Shown here: in pieces, positions 9,648 through 18,057 of the stretch
Layout: each line of letters starts with the position of its first letter
Numbering within the stretch: position 1 is the first letter of the stretch
DNA from: Rhizobium mesosinicum
GTDB taxonomy: Bacteria; Pseudomonadota; Alphaproteobacteria; Rhizobiales; Rhizobiaceae
Direction of reading: 5' to 3'
Length of the DNA: 64,000 nt
Assembly: GCF_019511345.1 (NCBI RefSeq)
Contig: NZ_JAEUAK010000010.1
Location: 186,001-250,000 of the forward strand
Notes under the pieces: generated by a model
Database searches by the model: none
What the model was told of the DNA's origin: nothing
What the model saw: the letters and a program-made list of their open reading frames with translations, nothing else
Translations under genes and position numbers: made by a program

Positions 9648-10085
9648 TCAGGAACGCTTGCCCGCCAGCTTGCGCTCCCCTCGTGCCTGCGCCTGCGCGG
9701 CCGCGAATGCTTGCGGCTGCCAGAGCTGAAAGTGATCCGCCCGACCGACGAAGGTCACCTCGTCCGAAATGCCGGTGAAGTCGCGAATGAAGTCCGTGAC
9801 CATCAACCGCCCCTCGGCGTCGAGCTTCATGAAGACCCCGCCCCCATGAATGAGAAGCGACATCTCGTTTGCATCCGGCGAAAACGGATCCTCCGCCGCA
9901 ATCTGCCGCTCGAACCTTTCCAGAAGATCCGAACCGCCGACGCTGATCGCCGGAAACACAAAGTCCTGGAAGCAATAAAGCTCCTGGACGTTGCGCTGCG
10001 CCAGCACCGACCGAAACGCCGCCGGCACGGAAACCCGGCCCTTGGTATCGATCCTGTTGGTCGCATTCGAAAGGAAGCGGCTCAT
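9648..10085 (-). CDS. mraZ: Transcriptional regulator MraZ
   Basis: DNA-binding protein of the AbrB/SpoVT fold that represses its own dcw operon in E. coli. Start ATG 10085 gives 145 residues beginning MSRFLSNATN. The longer open frame upstream has no family similarity. The two halves of the tandem fold each show the D-x-x-G-R motif: DTKGR at 13-17 and DAEGR at 89-93. First gene of the dcw cluster, with a 427-bp leader holding the probable MraZ operator. Confidence 0.94.
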   Translation of the reverse strand: MSRFLSNATNRIDTKGRVSVPAAFRSVLAQRNVQELYCFQDFVFPAISVGGSDLLERFERQIAAEDPFSPDANEMSLLIHGGGVFMKLDAEGRLMVTDFIRDFTGISDEVTFVGRADHFQLWQPQAFAAAQAQARGERKLAGKRS

Positions 10086-10261
10086 GACACGAAACACCCG
10101 TTTCCGAAAGAGCCCGGAAAGCATTTCGCCGCCCGAAACCCTCAAAGTCAGGCACAGCTTCGCAAGCCGAAAGAACCAGGGTCCTCCCGACGCTTCCGGC
10201 CCGGAAGACGCCTTTGCTTTGCGATGGATGGGCAGATGATTGCCCTGATGCAGTGCGCATT

Positions 10262-10295
10262 TGGGATAGCATGGGACCATATGGGCGTCAATGGG
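10262..10295 (+). promoter_or_regulatory. Probable MraZ operator: four TGGG repeats in 10-bp phase
   Basis: TGGG occurs at 10262, 10272, 10282 and 10292, exactly one helical turn apart, so all four face the same side of the DNA. The published E. coli MraZ site is three TGGGN repeats separated by 5-nt spacers, the same 10-bp period. Here there are four copies, 177-210 bp upstream of the mraZ start, and they read on the strand opposite to mraZ (CCCA in the mraZ sense). Confidence 0.75.
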
Positions 10296-10347
10296 ATGGA
10301 CCCGTTTTGAGGCGGGCACAGTATCGAACATTTATAAGCTGTTAAGT

Positions 10348-10362
10348 TTAACAAAGGGTTAG
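10348..10362 (+). promoter_or_regulatory. CtrA-like site, one mismatch
   Basis: TTAA-CAAAGGG-TTAG matches the alphaproteobacterial CtrA consensus TTAA-N7-TTAA except for the last base. It lies upstream of the TGGG array in the mraZ leader. CtrA control of division genes is known in Caulobacter and Sinorhizobium; binding here is inference. Confidence 0.4.
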
Positions 10363-10512
10363 GAAAGCGATTCTCAAACTGCGCTGGAAGTAGGCCGGCG
10401 CAACGGGAAAGCCGGTCCGGCAATATCCGTGAGACCTCGCTTCTATTTCAGTCAATTCAATGACTTGACGGGAGGGAGATCGGACATTGCGGCAAGCGGA
10501 TGCCCTGAGAGT

Positions 10513-10915
10513 TAATCGCCAGTTGGCCTGTAAGCCGGGTTCTGTATGGCTCCGGCGAACCGGAACGTGGCAGCCATTCATCTGGGACAGCGCTTGCACG
10601 CTGCCTCACGCAACCCACCCGGATGACTGACCCAGAAACAGGCCGGAAGGCTTTCGCCGACCGCGTCATCCCTATTCGGTTTTGCTCCCGGTGGGGTTTA
10701 CCGTGCCATATCCGTTGCCGGAGATGCGGTGGGCTCTTACCCCACCCTTTCACCCTTACCTGTCAAGACAGGCGGTTTGCTTTCTGTGGCACTTTCCCTG
10801 AGGTCGCCCTCGCCGGACGTTATCCGGCACCGTGTTTCCGTGGAGCCCGGACTTTCCTCACCCTACCGCCTTTCGGCATTGGTAAAGCGCGGCTGCCCGG
10901 CCAACTGGCAGGGCT
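10513..10915 (-). ncRNA. rnpB: RNase P RNA (class A)
   Basis: Catalytic RNA of RNase P. On the minus strand the 5' part contains the nearly invariant GAGGAAAGTCCGGGCTCC (around 10843-10860), and the 3' end contains ACAGAACCCGGCTTA (around 10530-10544). The terminal P1 helix is perfect over 11 bp, 10899-10909 pairing with 10518-10528. Ends are estimated from P1 and are good to a few bases. Length of about 400 nt is normal for alphaproteobacteria. Confidence 0.95.
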
Positions 10916-10964
10916 CCCTTAAACGAGGAAGACCGCAAAAGCCAACGAAATATGAGGACCGGCT

Positions 10965-12140
10965 TTAACGGAAATACGGTGCGAAATCCGTGGCGTAGCC
11001 CTGATCTTTGATTCTGCCTGCCAGAAGCAGTTCAGCCCCTAGCCTGCCGATTTCATCAGAGCTCTTGGCGGATGTTCCCATGCAGCCTGTCAAAACAGCG
11101 ATATGCGGCGACGCGGTATAACCGATCATCGGGTAACGGCTCTTCGTGTAGGAGACGGCGCAGGATGCACTTGAAATGGACCGCGCCTGAAGTTCCGGCA
11201 CAATTCGTGCAACGATACGCTCGAAGTGTTCGCGGGCAACTTCGCGCCCGTCGTTGCGGAACCAGGCACGCATGTCCTTGTCATTGTTCAACACCAGATT
11301 GTCCGGATCACCGCCAATCTTCAGATAAAGCCTGCCATCGGGATAGCGGATCGGCGGCAGCAGGTAGATGGCGATGCCGGGCGCATCGAGGATCAGCGAC
11401 GGCATCCCGGCAAAGCGATGCGCATTCTCTTCCGCCACTTCGAAAAGGGTCACGGTGCGACCGTAAACCGTCATATCAACGGATTGCGGCAAGAGATTCT
11501 GCGAAATGGAAAAACCGCCGGCCGCAAGCAGCACCTTCTCGGCGCGATAGATGTCGCCGTCCGCCGTTGTGACGACAGCCGCCCCGCCCTCTTCCCGCGT
11601 CGAGATGATATAATCTCGGACGACGGTCGCCCCCGCCTTTTCAGCAAGCAGCGACTGCGCCTTCACGAGCTTGCGCGGGCTGATATGCCCTGCGCCTTTC
11701 GCCTCGAAAATGCCGGCGCTGCTGGAGGGAAACGCGAAATAGGGAAATTGCGACTTCAGCCCGCCCTCATCTAGCGAAACGGTTTCGACGCCGAGCGAAA
11801 CCGCGGCTTGTCGCGCATCCCTGAGATAATCGCTCCCGGCAGGTGCCACGCCGACGCAGCCCGCTTCCGTATAGAAATAGATGCCGCTTTCCTTGGCGAT
11901 CTCGCCGTAGCGTGAGATGGAGCGATTGGCGAGCAAGGCCCAGTCGCGATCCGGATCGATGGTCCGGGTGATGCGGCCTTCATCATAATGGCTGGCGAAG
12001 ACGCCTTCGTGCGCCCTACGGTCTTCCGGTTCGTCCGGGCCAATGACGGCGACACCGTCTGTCTGGCGCGCCAGATATTTTGCGGCCGCTGCACCCATCA
12101 TGCCGCGGCCGATGACGATGAACCTGAAATCGACTGCCAT
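10965..12140 (-). CDS. FAD-dependent oxidoreductase, DAO family
   Basis: 391 residues of the D-amino-acid oxidase/sarcosine oxidase fold. The N-terminal dinucleotide loop GRGMMG at 11-16 follows a beta strand, and a second FAD-contact region, LLAAGGFS, lies mid-protein. The C-terminal segment GCMGTSAKSSDEIGRLGAELL is the second FAD-binding stretch. The substrate cannot be told; a secondary or tertiary amine is likely for the family. Transcribed alone, just upstream of rnpB. Confidence 0.85.
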   Translation of the reverse strand: MAVDFRFIVIGRGMMGAAAAKYLARQTDGVAVIGPDEPEDRRAHEGVFASHYDEGRITRTIDPDRDWALLANRSISRYGEIAKESGIYFYTEAGCVGVAPAGSDYLRDARQAAVSLGVETVSLDEGGLKSQFPYFAFPSSSAGIFEAKGAGHISPRKLVKAQSLLAEKAGATVVRDYIISTREEGGAAVVTTADGDIYRAEKVLLAAGGFSISQNLLPQSVDMTVYGRTVTLFEVAEENAHRFAGMPSLILDAPGIAIYLLPPIRYPDGRLYLKIGGDPDNLVLNNDKDMRAWFRNDGREVAREHFERIVARIVPELQARSISSASCAVSYTKSRYPMIGYTASPHIAVLTGCMGTSAKSSDEIGRLGAELLLAGRIKDQGYATDFAPYFR

Positions 12141-12220
12141 ATCGCACCTCGCTAAAGGCTAGCGATAACATGGCAATCCTACTGAATCATCCAGCTCCTG
12201 TCGGAGGCAGGCGATTCTGT

Positions 12221-12838
12221 TCAGAGCATCGCAAGAACCTTGCCGCAATAAGACTTGGAGACCGGGTTCATGCGCGTCGCGCCGTGACCGGCATTGTACT
12301 TGAGGATGGTATTGCAGGTCTGTCCGCCACCGAGATCGTGAGCTGCCGCCAGGTACTTCATGCCGTATTTGATGTTGGTTTCCGGATCGAACAGTCCCCT
12401 GGCGCTGCCGGAATAGCCCATCATGCGAGCCGTGGCCGGCTTGATCTGCATCAGGCCGATCTCGCCATGGCTACCCCGCGCCATCGGATTGAAATTGCTT
12501 TCGACACGAATGACAGCAGTCGCAAGAGCCACCGGCACATTATTTTGCGCGGCATATTTGCTGATCAGTGCGGAATAGGAATTGCCGGAATCATTGGCGA
12601 CGGGATAGCCACTCTGGCGCTCGACCGTCTTCAGCGGACGCTCTGTTTTCTTCTGTACACGCTGCGCCGTCCTTTGCGGGCGTTCTTTCTTATGCACCCG
12701 CTCCGCTGTCTTCTGCGGACGCTCAACTTTCTTCACGGGCGCATCGGCTCGCACGCCCCAGTCATTCGCGAAGGCAAAGCTATTTCCCGCCAGCACCATG
12801 CCGACGCATGCTGCAGCAACAACAATCAGTTTTCTCAT
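12221..12838 (-). CDS. Periplasmic lytic transglycosylase with basic repeat linker
   Basis: 205 residues. Signal peptide (1-24, ending AFA), then a basic linker at 35-74 made of three imperfect 13-14-residue repeats of the pattern K-K-x-E-R-P-x-K/R-T-x-x-R, then an SLT domain from about 88. Catalytic Glu113 in VIRVESNFNP; GLMQIKPATA and YNAG motifs follow. It cleaves the MurNAc-GlcNAc bond to leave 1,6-anhydro ends. Related in the catalytic domain to the gene at 17052. Confidence 0.92.
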   Translation of the reverse strand: MRKLIVVAAACVGMVLAGNSFAFANDWGVRADAPVKKVERPQKTAERVHKKERPQRTAQRVQKKTERPLKTVERQSGYPVANDSGNSYSALISKYAAQNNVPVALATAVIRVESNFNPMARGSHGEIGLMQIKPATARMMGYSGSARGLFDPETNIKYGMKYLAAAHDLGGGQTCNTILKYNAGHGATRMNPVSKSYCGKVLAML

Positions 12839-13101
12839 GTAGTCTTAATCACTCCGACCCAAAGAATTGCCGGACTGCGCGCCTCGCCGTCATAGAGAAT
12901 TCCCGACCAAGAACTGATCAGGCTTCGCAGCAATTCTTATCGTTTCACATGACGCCTTCGATTTAGCTTGGGAACAACCATCGGCGCCGCTTAGCGGAAG
13001 CTCTTAGACCATCGCAATGAGGAGATAATAGGGAAATGATGTGGCAGCCCGGATTTCGCATCCAGACATGGAAAATCGGCAATGTCGGAAACTCTCACCG
13101 G

Positions 13102-13863
13102 TCAGGAATAACGCGGCAGCGCCGACAGCAGGCGATGCAGCGTATCGATCGTCGAGAAATCGGCGATTCCATCCACTCTTTCCGGGCGGAAATGTCGTTG
13201 GAAGGCTTCGACGTCACCGGCCGTCTTATCGGTGAACTCGCCTGATATTTCAGTGCCGTAGCCATAGAGCGACAGCATGGATTGCAGCGCCTCGATCGGC
13301 TGTCCTCGGTCGCCGCGCTGGAAGAAGCGCCCGCCGGTAATAGCGGCCGGTTCCACCCAATGGCCGACACCGGCCTGATGCAGCTCGCGCCAGGGGAATT
13401 TTTCGCCCGGATCGACCTTGCGCACCGGGGCAACGTCGGAGTGACCGAGCACCCTTTCAGGCGCGATTGACCAGCGATCGCCGCAATCGCGACATAATTC
13501 GATCACTGCTGCAATCTGCTCTTTCGGGTAGTCCGGAAGCCCGCCCGGATGGCCGGCATTGGCGATTTCGATGCCGATCGACATCGAGTTGATATCCGTC
13601 TCGCCATGCCAGAAACTCTTGCCCGCATGCCATGCGCGCCGGTTTTCCGGAACGAGTTGCACGACCTCGCCATTCGGCTGCACGAAGTAATGGCTGGAAA
13701 CCTGGCTTTCGTCCCGACAGAGCCAGTCGAGCGCTTCTTCCGCGCTCGGCATGCCGGTATAATGAAGCAGGATCATATCGGGTCTGCGGCCATCGGCGCG
13801 TTCGCCGTGGTTCGGCGAAGGCTGGACGCGCGCTTGTGTGTAATCGGCCTCGAATGAGGTCAT
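13102..13863 (-). CDS. N-acetylmuramoyl-L-alanine amidase with C-terminal peptidoglycan-binding domain
   Basis: Zinc amidase of the Amidase_2 (AmpD/AmiD) family, 253 residues. His34 in ILLHYTGM, a central WH...IGIEIAN segment, and the late His in RVLGHSDVAP are the expected zinc and catalytic positions. Residues about 195-248 form a PG_binding_1 helical domain (IEALQSMLSLYGYG...VEAFQRHF). No signal peptide is evident, so a cytoplasmic recycling (AmpD) role is possible, although the extra binding domain is more AmiD-like. Its ATG overlaps the upstream stop (ATGA). Confidence 0.9.
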   Translation of the reverse strand: MTSFEADYTQARVQPSPNHGERADGRRPDMILLHYTGMPSAEEALDWLCRDESQVSSHYFVQPNGEVVQLVPENRRAWHAGKSFWHGETDINSMSIGIEIANAGHPGGLPDYPKEQIAAVIELCRDCGDRWSIAPERVLGHSDVAPVRKVDPGEKFPWRELHQAGVGHWVEPAAITGGRFFQRGDRGQPIEALQSMLSLYGYGTEISGEFTDKTAGDVEAFQRHFRPERVDGIADFSTIDTLHRLLSALPRYS

Positions 13864-14567
13864 GCGGCGCGGCGTTCCTTTTCGATCGCCGCATAAGCAT
13901 CGTTCAGCGCTGCCATGCGTTCATTGGCAATCGCGTGAAACTCTTCCGGCACGCCGCGCGAGATAAGCCGGTCTGGATGATGCTCGCTGACGAGCACATG
14001 GTAATGGCGGCGGATCGTCGGGAAATCATCTGCCGGCGAAACGCCGAGAACTTTGTACGGGTCCCGCCCATCAGCGACGTGGCGCGCAGCGATCTGATCG
14101 AAGCGGGCCTGGCTCATCTGGAAGATTTCGGCGATATGGCGCAGGAAATTCATTTCGTTCTCGTGGATCAGCCCATCCGCCTTGGCGATATGGAACAGAC
14201 CATCGAGCACATCTTCCAGCACCGGGCAATTGGCGGCGCAGGTCGAGCAGAGTGTGGACAGCTTCGCTGCATAGGCCTCGTAACCGGCGACGTCCTGGCG
14301 GGCGAGATTATAGAGGCGCGCGACATTCTTCGCCTCACTCGCAGGAAACTCGAAGATATCGCGGAAGGCCTGCACTTCTTTCTCGCTCACAATACCGTCC
14401 GCCTTCGCCATCTTGGCCGAAAGCGCGATGACGGCCACCGAAAAAGCAACCTTGCGACGCGTCTCCGGATCGCCTTCAAAAACCGTGCGAATAGCCTCGA
14501 CCACCGCGGAGAGCGCATTGCCCGCGGTATTGCCCATGGCATTCACCAGTTTTTCCCAGAAAGACAT
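13860..14567 (-). CDS. djlA: DjlA-like co-chaperone (TerB domain plus J domain)
   Basis: 235 residues from ATG 14567, chosen because GAGAAG sits 6 nt upstream; an ATG two codons earlier is possible. An N-terminal TerB-like acidic helical domain (about 40-150, KMAKADGIVSEKE and HIAKADGLIHENE repeats) is followed by a C-terminal J domain with the HPD tripeptide in SEHHPDRL. Unlike E. coli DjlA, no clear membrane anchor is visible at the N-terminus. It likely stimulates DnaK ATPase. Overlaps the amidase by 4 bp. Confidence 0.85.
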   Translation of the reverse strand: MSFWEKLVNAMGNTAGNALSAVVEAIRTVFEGDPETRRKVAFSVAVIALSAKMAKADGIVSEKEVQAFRDIFEFPASEAKNVARLYNLARQDVAGYEAYAAKLSTLCSTCAANCPVLEDVLDGLFHIAKADGLIHENEMNFLRHIAEIFQMSQARFDQIAARHVADGRDPYKVLGVSPADDFPTIRRHYHVLVSEHHPDRLISRGVPEEFHAIANERMAALNDAYAAIEKERRAA

Positions 14568-15031
14568 CGTCATCTTCTCGCAATGCAGCAAGTTCCAGAA
14601 GAACACCTTGACCAAATAATCGTTGCCATTGCAAGGCAGCTATTGATCGTAGGTTCGAAAACAGTTTTCACAATTCGGTAATTGTCGCTGATGCTGCGAC
14701 CACCCGCCGTGTCTGCCACTTTCCTGATTATCGGCACAGCGGCCGGCGATTTCCACAACACTTATAGATAGGTTGGATGGCATTGAACCGATTATATCGC
14801 TGCTATCGGCACTTGCTCCGGAGAAAGCCGCGCTTTTCGTAAATTCTTTACTTTACAGGTCACTTTCTCTGCCGCATCCATGCGGTACCTGAACCATGTC
14901 GCGCAAAACTGTGCAGCGGTTTTGCGATCACGACATCTGGAAAACAAAGACTTAAAGCGGCGGCGGATCGGAGAGATCGCGGCGCGCTTTAGATTGTAGG
15001 CAGTCGCGCATCGGGCGCCAAAGGAGGGATT
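14568..15031. other. Intergenic region between djlA and pfp
   Basis: 464 bp with no credible gene, containing both divergent promoters. The side nearest djlA is AT-rich. The pfp side holds a rhizobial palindromic element (14896-14936), then a second inverted repeat with AAAGCG/CGCTTT arms (about 14955-14994). A good Shine-Dalgarno sequence, AAAGGAGGG, precedes pfp. Confidence 0.6.
14896..14936. repeat. Rhizobial intergenic palindrome
   Basis: ATGTCG (14896-14901) pairs with CGACAT (14931-14936), and CGCAAAAC (14902-14909) pairs with GTTTTGCG (14919-14926), leaving a 4-nt bulge and a 9-nt loop. From memory this resembles a palindrome common in Rhizobium and Agrobacterium intergenic DNA; copy number could not be checked. 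Only one copy was noticed in this window. Confidence 0.65.
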
Positions 15032-16243
15032 ATGGCCAAACAGAAAGTCGCAATGCTGACCGCCGGAGGCCTGGCGCCCTGTCTCTCATCCGCCGTCGGC
15101 GGCCTCATCGAGCGCTATAGCGACGTGGCTCCCGATATCGAGCTCATCGCCTACAAGTCCGGTTATCAGGGCGTTCTGCTCGGCGATAGCGTCGCGATCA
15201 CCAAGGAAATGCGCGAGAAGGCGCCGCTCCTGCACCGTTATGGCGGTTCGCCGATCGGCAACAGCCGCGTAAAGCTCACCAATGCTGCCGACTGCGTCAA
15301 GCGCGGCCTCGTCAAGGAGGGCGAAAATCCGCTCAGGGTCGCCGCAGAACGTCTTGCCGATGACGGCGTCACCGTCCTGCACACAATCGGCGGCGACGAC
15401 ACGAATACGACGGCCGCAGACCTGGCCGCCTACCTCGCGGCAAACGGTTATGATCTCACGGTCGTCGGCCTGCCGAAAACCGTCGACAACGACGTCGTGC
15501 CGATCCGCCAGTCTCTCGGCGCCTGGACGGCTGCAGAAGTCGGCGCCCATTTCTTCGACAATGTCAGCAACGAGCAGACCGCAGCACCGCGCACGCTCGT
15601 CATTCACGAAGTCATGGGCCGCCACTGCGGCTGGCTGACGGCCGCTACCGCCCGCGCCTATCTCCAGCGCACCAAAGGCAATGAATATGTCGACGGCCTG
15701 ATGATGAACGCGCGTATGAAGAGCATCGACGCCGTCTACCTGCCTGAAATGGCCTTCGACCTCGATGCCGAGGCCGCACGCCTGAAGGAGATCATGAACC
15801 GCACTGGCCATGCCACGGTCTTCGTATCGGAAGGCGCCTGCCTTGATGCCATCGTCGCCGAGCGCGAAGCCGCCGGCGAGACCGTCAAGCGCGATGCCTT
15901 TGGCCATGTGAAGATCGACACGATCAATGTCGGCGCCTGGTTCCAGAAGCAGTTTGCAAGCCTGCTCGACGCCGAGCGTTCGCTCGTGCAGAAATCCGGC
16001 TACTTCGCCCGCTCCGCACCGGCAAACGGCGAAGACCTGCGCCTGATTCAAAGCATGGTCGACCTCGCCGTCGAAAGTGCTCTTAACAAGATCTCAGGCG
16101 TCACCGGCCACGATGAAGCGCAGAATGGCAAGTTGCGCACAATAGAATTTCCTCGCATCAAGGGTGGTAAGCCTTTTGATCTTTCAACCGGATGGTTTGC
16201 CGAAGTAATGAGCCAGATCGGGCAAAAATACAGGGCGGCATGA
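15032..16243 (+). CDS. pfp: Pyrophosphate-dependent 6-phosphofructokinase
   Basis: Reversible fructose-6-phosphate phosphorylation using PPi. 403 residues. GGDDT at 120-124, where the second Asp replaces the Gly of ATP enzymes, marks PPi use. PKTVDND at 148-154 has the catalytic Asp, and MGRHCGW at 195-201 is the fructose-6-P contact. Strong Shine-Dalgarno (AAAGGAGGG). Many rhizobia lack ATP-dependent PFK, so this may serve gluconeogenesis or a reversible step. Confidence 0.94.
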   Translation: MAKQKVAMLTAGGLAPCLSSAVGGLIERYSDVAPDIELIAYKSGYQGVLLGDSVAITKEMREKAPLLHRYGGSPIGNSRVKLTNAADCVKRGLVKEGENPLRVAAERLADDGVTVLHTIGGDDTNTTAADLAAYLAANGYDLTVVGLPKTVDNDVVPIRQSLGAWTAAEVGAHFFDNVSNEQTAAPRTLVIHEVMGRHCGWLTAATARAYLQRTKGNEYVDGLMMNARMKSIDAVYLPEMAFDLDAEAARLKEIMNRTGHATVFVSEGACLDAIVAEREAAGETVKRDAFGHVKIDTINVGAWFQKQFASLLDAERSLVQKSGYFARSAPANGEDLRLIQSMVDLAVESALNKISGVTGHDEAQNGKLRTIEFPRIKGGKPFDLSTGWFAEVMSQIGQKYRAA

Positions 16244-16300
16244 TTGACGGATGGCTAATATGGTGTCTTTGCTTGTTCTCCAGGAATAGGAGGAGATTCC

Positions 16301-16936
16301 ATGTCGCTTGAAGCTTGGCTCGCCTTTGCGGCCGCATCCGCCATCATGCTCGCCATACCGGGACCGACCATTCTTCTGGTTGTCTCCTATGCGCTTGGTC
16401 ATGGCCGGAAAACGGCGCTGGCGACCGTTTCAGGCGTGGCGCTCGGCGATTTTACGGCCATGACGGCATCGCTTTTCGGATTGGGCGCCCTGCTCGCCGC
16501 ATCCGCGACGCTTTTTACGGTACTGAAGTGGATCGGCGGCGCCTACCTGATCTGGCTCGGGATCAAGCTCTGGCGGGCACCGATCGTCGGCGAACATATC
16601 GCGGACAACGATAACCTGCCGGAAGAAAAGTCCTTGCGGATCTTCCTGCATGCTTATGTGGTGACGGCGCTGAATCCGAAGAGCATCGTCTTCTTCGTCG
16701 CCTTCGTGCCGCAGTTCCTCAACCCTGCCCTTCCCTTCTTTGATCAGATGCTGATCATGGAAGCGACCTTCCTCGTGCTCGCCACCATCAACGCCTCCTG
16801 CTACGCCCTTGCCGCCCATGCCGCCCGCGGCCTGATTCGCAGGGCAAGCGTGCAGCGCGCGGTCAACCGCACCGGCGGCACTCTCCTCATCGCTGCCGGC
16901 GCTGTAACCGCTGGATATCGCCGTATTGCAGCCTAG
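16301..16936 (+). CDS. LysE/RhtB-family amino-acid exporter
   Basis: 211 residues, six hydrophobic helices, with the family start AIPGPTILLVVSYALGHGRKTAL and a later LNPKSIVFFVAFVPQFL motif. Likely exports an amino acid or derivative; the substrate cannot be read from sequence. Well placed Shine-Dalgarno (AGGAGGAG). 57 bp after pfp on the same strand, possibly cotranscribed. Confidence 0.9.
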   Translation: MSLEAWLAFAAASAIMLAIPGPTILLVVSYALGHGRKTALATVSGVALGDFTAMTASLFGLGALLAASATLFTVLKWIGGAYLIWLGIKLWRAPIVGEHIADNDNLPEEKSLRIFLHAYVVTALNPKSIVFFVAFVPQFLNPALPFFDQMLIMEATFLVLATINASCYALAAHAARGLIRRASVQRAVNRTGGTLLIAAGAVTAGYRRIAA

Positions 16937-17051
16937 TAATAATCCGTGGTTGCCGCAAAGCCACGAATAAGTTAATGGCTATCCCCGGGCTTAAGGTATT
17001 TGATAACTTTTAAGACGCCGCCGGGGCGGCGCGATTCACGAAAGTGAGAGA

Positions 17052-18017
17052 ATGGTAGCGATCGGATTTTCCGGCCTGAAACGCAGTCTCGTGGTCTCTA
17101 CCATGCTCTGCGGCGTCATTTCGGGATGCGCGAGCGTCGAATACACCTCTCAGGCGGAGCTGACCGCCGCACAGACCGTGATTCCCATGCCGAAGCCGGG
17201 TGAAGACGCAACGCTGGCTGCTGTCCCGACTGCCGAAGGCGCAAACGCTTCCACCGTCGCGACGATCGCACCACAGCAAAGCACCTCCCCCGTCCTGACT
17301 GGCACAGCCATGCCGACCGTTGTCTCGCCCGTCCAGCAGCAGGCTGGCGGCCTGGCAATGCAGACCGGCGTCCAGCAGGTTGCCGTTAACGGCTATGCAC
17401 CGATTCCGCTGACGCCGGAGATGACGGCAATCCAATCCGTCATTCCGACACCGCGCCCGGCTTCTCCGGCAAGCCCCTCGACGCAGCTTGCCTTCGCAGC
17501 CACGACACCGCAGAACGGCGCGCTCGCAGCGCTCGCCGCCGTCGATACCACGCCGCGCTTCACTATGGATTACGGCTTCGACGAATCCGGTCCGATCGAT
17601 CCGCCAACCGCCCCGCCGATGTTCGGCGATAACGACAGCGACGACGCGCCGACCGTGGAAAAGAGCCTCGTCAGCAAGCTCATCAGCAAATATTCGAAGC
17701 TTTACGAGATTCCGGAATCGCTGCTCCACCGCGTCGTTCATCGCGAGAGCCGCTACAATTCCAAGGCCTACAACAAGCGCGGCTACTTCGGTCTCATGCA
17801 GATCAAGTACAACACCGCAAAGTCGATGGGTTACGACGGCAACCCTACCGGCCTCTTCGACGCCGAAACCAATATCAAATATGCAGGCAAGTACCTGCAG
17901 GGCGCCTGGCAGGTGGCAGACAAGAAGGAAGACGACGCCGTTCGTCTCTATGCCCGCGGTTACTATTATGACGCCAAGCGCAAGGGCATGACCGACATCG
18001 CCCAGGGCAATTACTAA
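17052..18017 (+). CDS. Lytic transglycosylase, probable lipoprotein
   Basis: 321 residues. Hydrophobic leader ending at a lipobox-like VISGC (Cys26), a long Ala/Pro/Thr-rich low-complexity linker (about 40-190), then a C-terminal SLT domain with catalytic Glu232 in VVHRESRYN and a GLMQIKYNTAKSMGY motif. The catalytic half resembles the transglycosylase at 12221, so the two are paralogues. The linker contains IPMPKPG and IPTPRPA, two similar proline-rich stretches. Confidence 0.9.
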   Translation: MVAIGFSGLKRSLVVSTMLCGVISGCASVEYTSQAELTAAQTVIPMPKPGEDATLAAVPTAEGANASTVATIAPQQSTSPVLTGTAMPTVVSPVQQQAGGLAMQTGVQQVAVNGYAPIPLTPEMTAIQSVIPTPRPASPASPSTQLAFAATTPQNGALAALAAVDTTPRFTMDYGFDESGPIDPPTAPPMFGDNDSDDAPTVEKSLVSKLISKYSKLYEIPESLLHRVVHRESRYNSKAYNKRGYFGLMQIKYNTAKSMGYDGNPTGLFDAETNIKYAGKYLQGAWQVADKKEDDAVRLYARGYYYDAKRKGMTDIAQGNY

Positions 18018-18057
18018 TAGTCCAATTCCTGATACAAACCATCATCGATGATAGGCC

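Larger units (their letters stand above)
10086..10512 (-). promoter_or_regulatory. Long upstream region of the dcw cluster
   Basis: 427 bp between rnpB and mraZ without a credible gene. It holds, in order of distance from mraZ, four phased TGGG repeats (10262-10295) and a CtrA-like site (10348-10362). The region nearest mraZ (10086-10250) shows no clear structure. The promoter itself could not be assigned with confidence. Confidence 0.6.

Noticed and set aside
10229..10232. Fifth TGGG near the mraZ array
   Set aside because: 33 bp from the first repeat, out of the 10-bp phase.
13036..13245. 69-codon frame preceded by an AGGAG-like sequence
   Set aside because: Most of it is antisense to the end of the amidase gene and the peptide has no recognisable feature.
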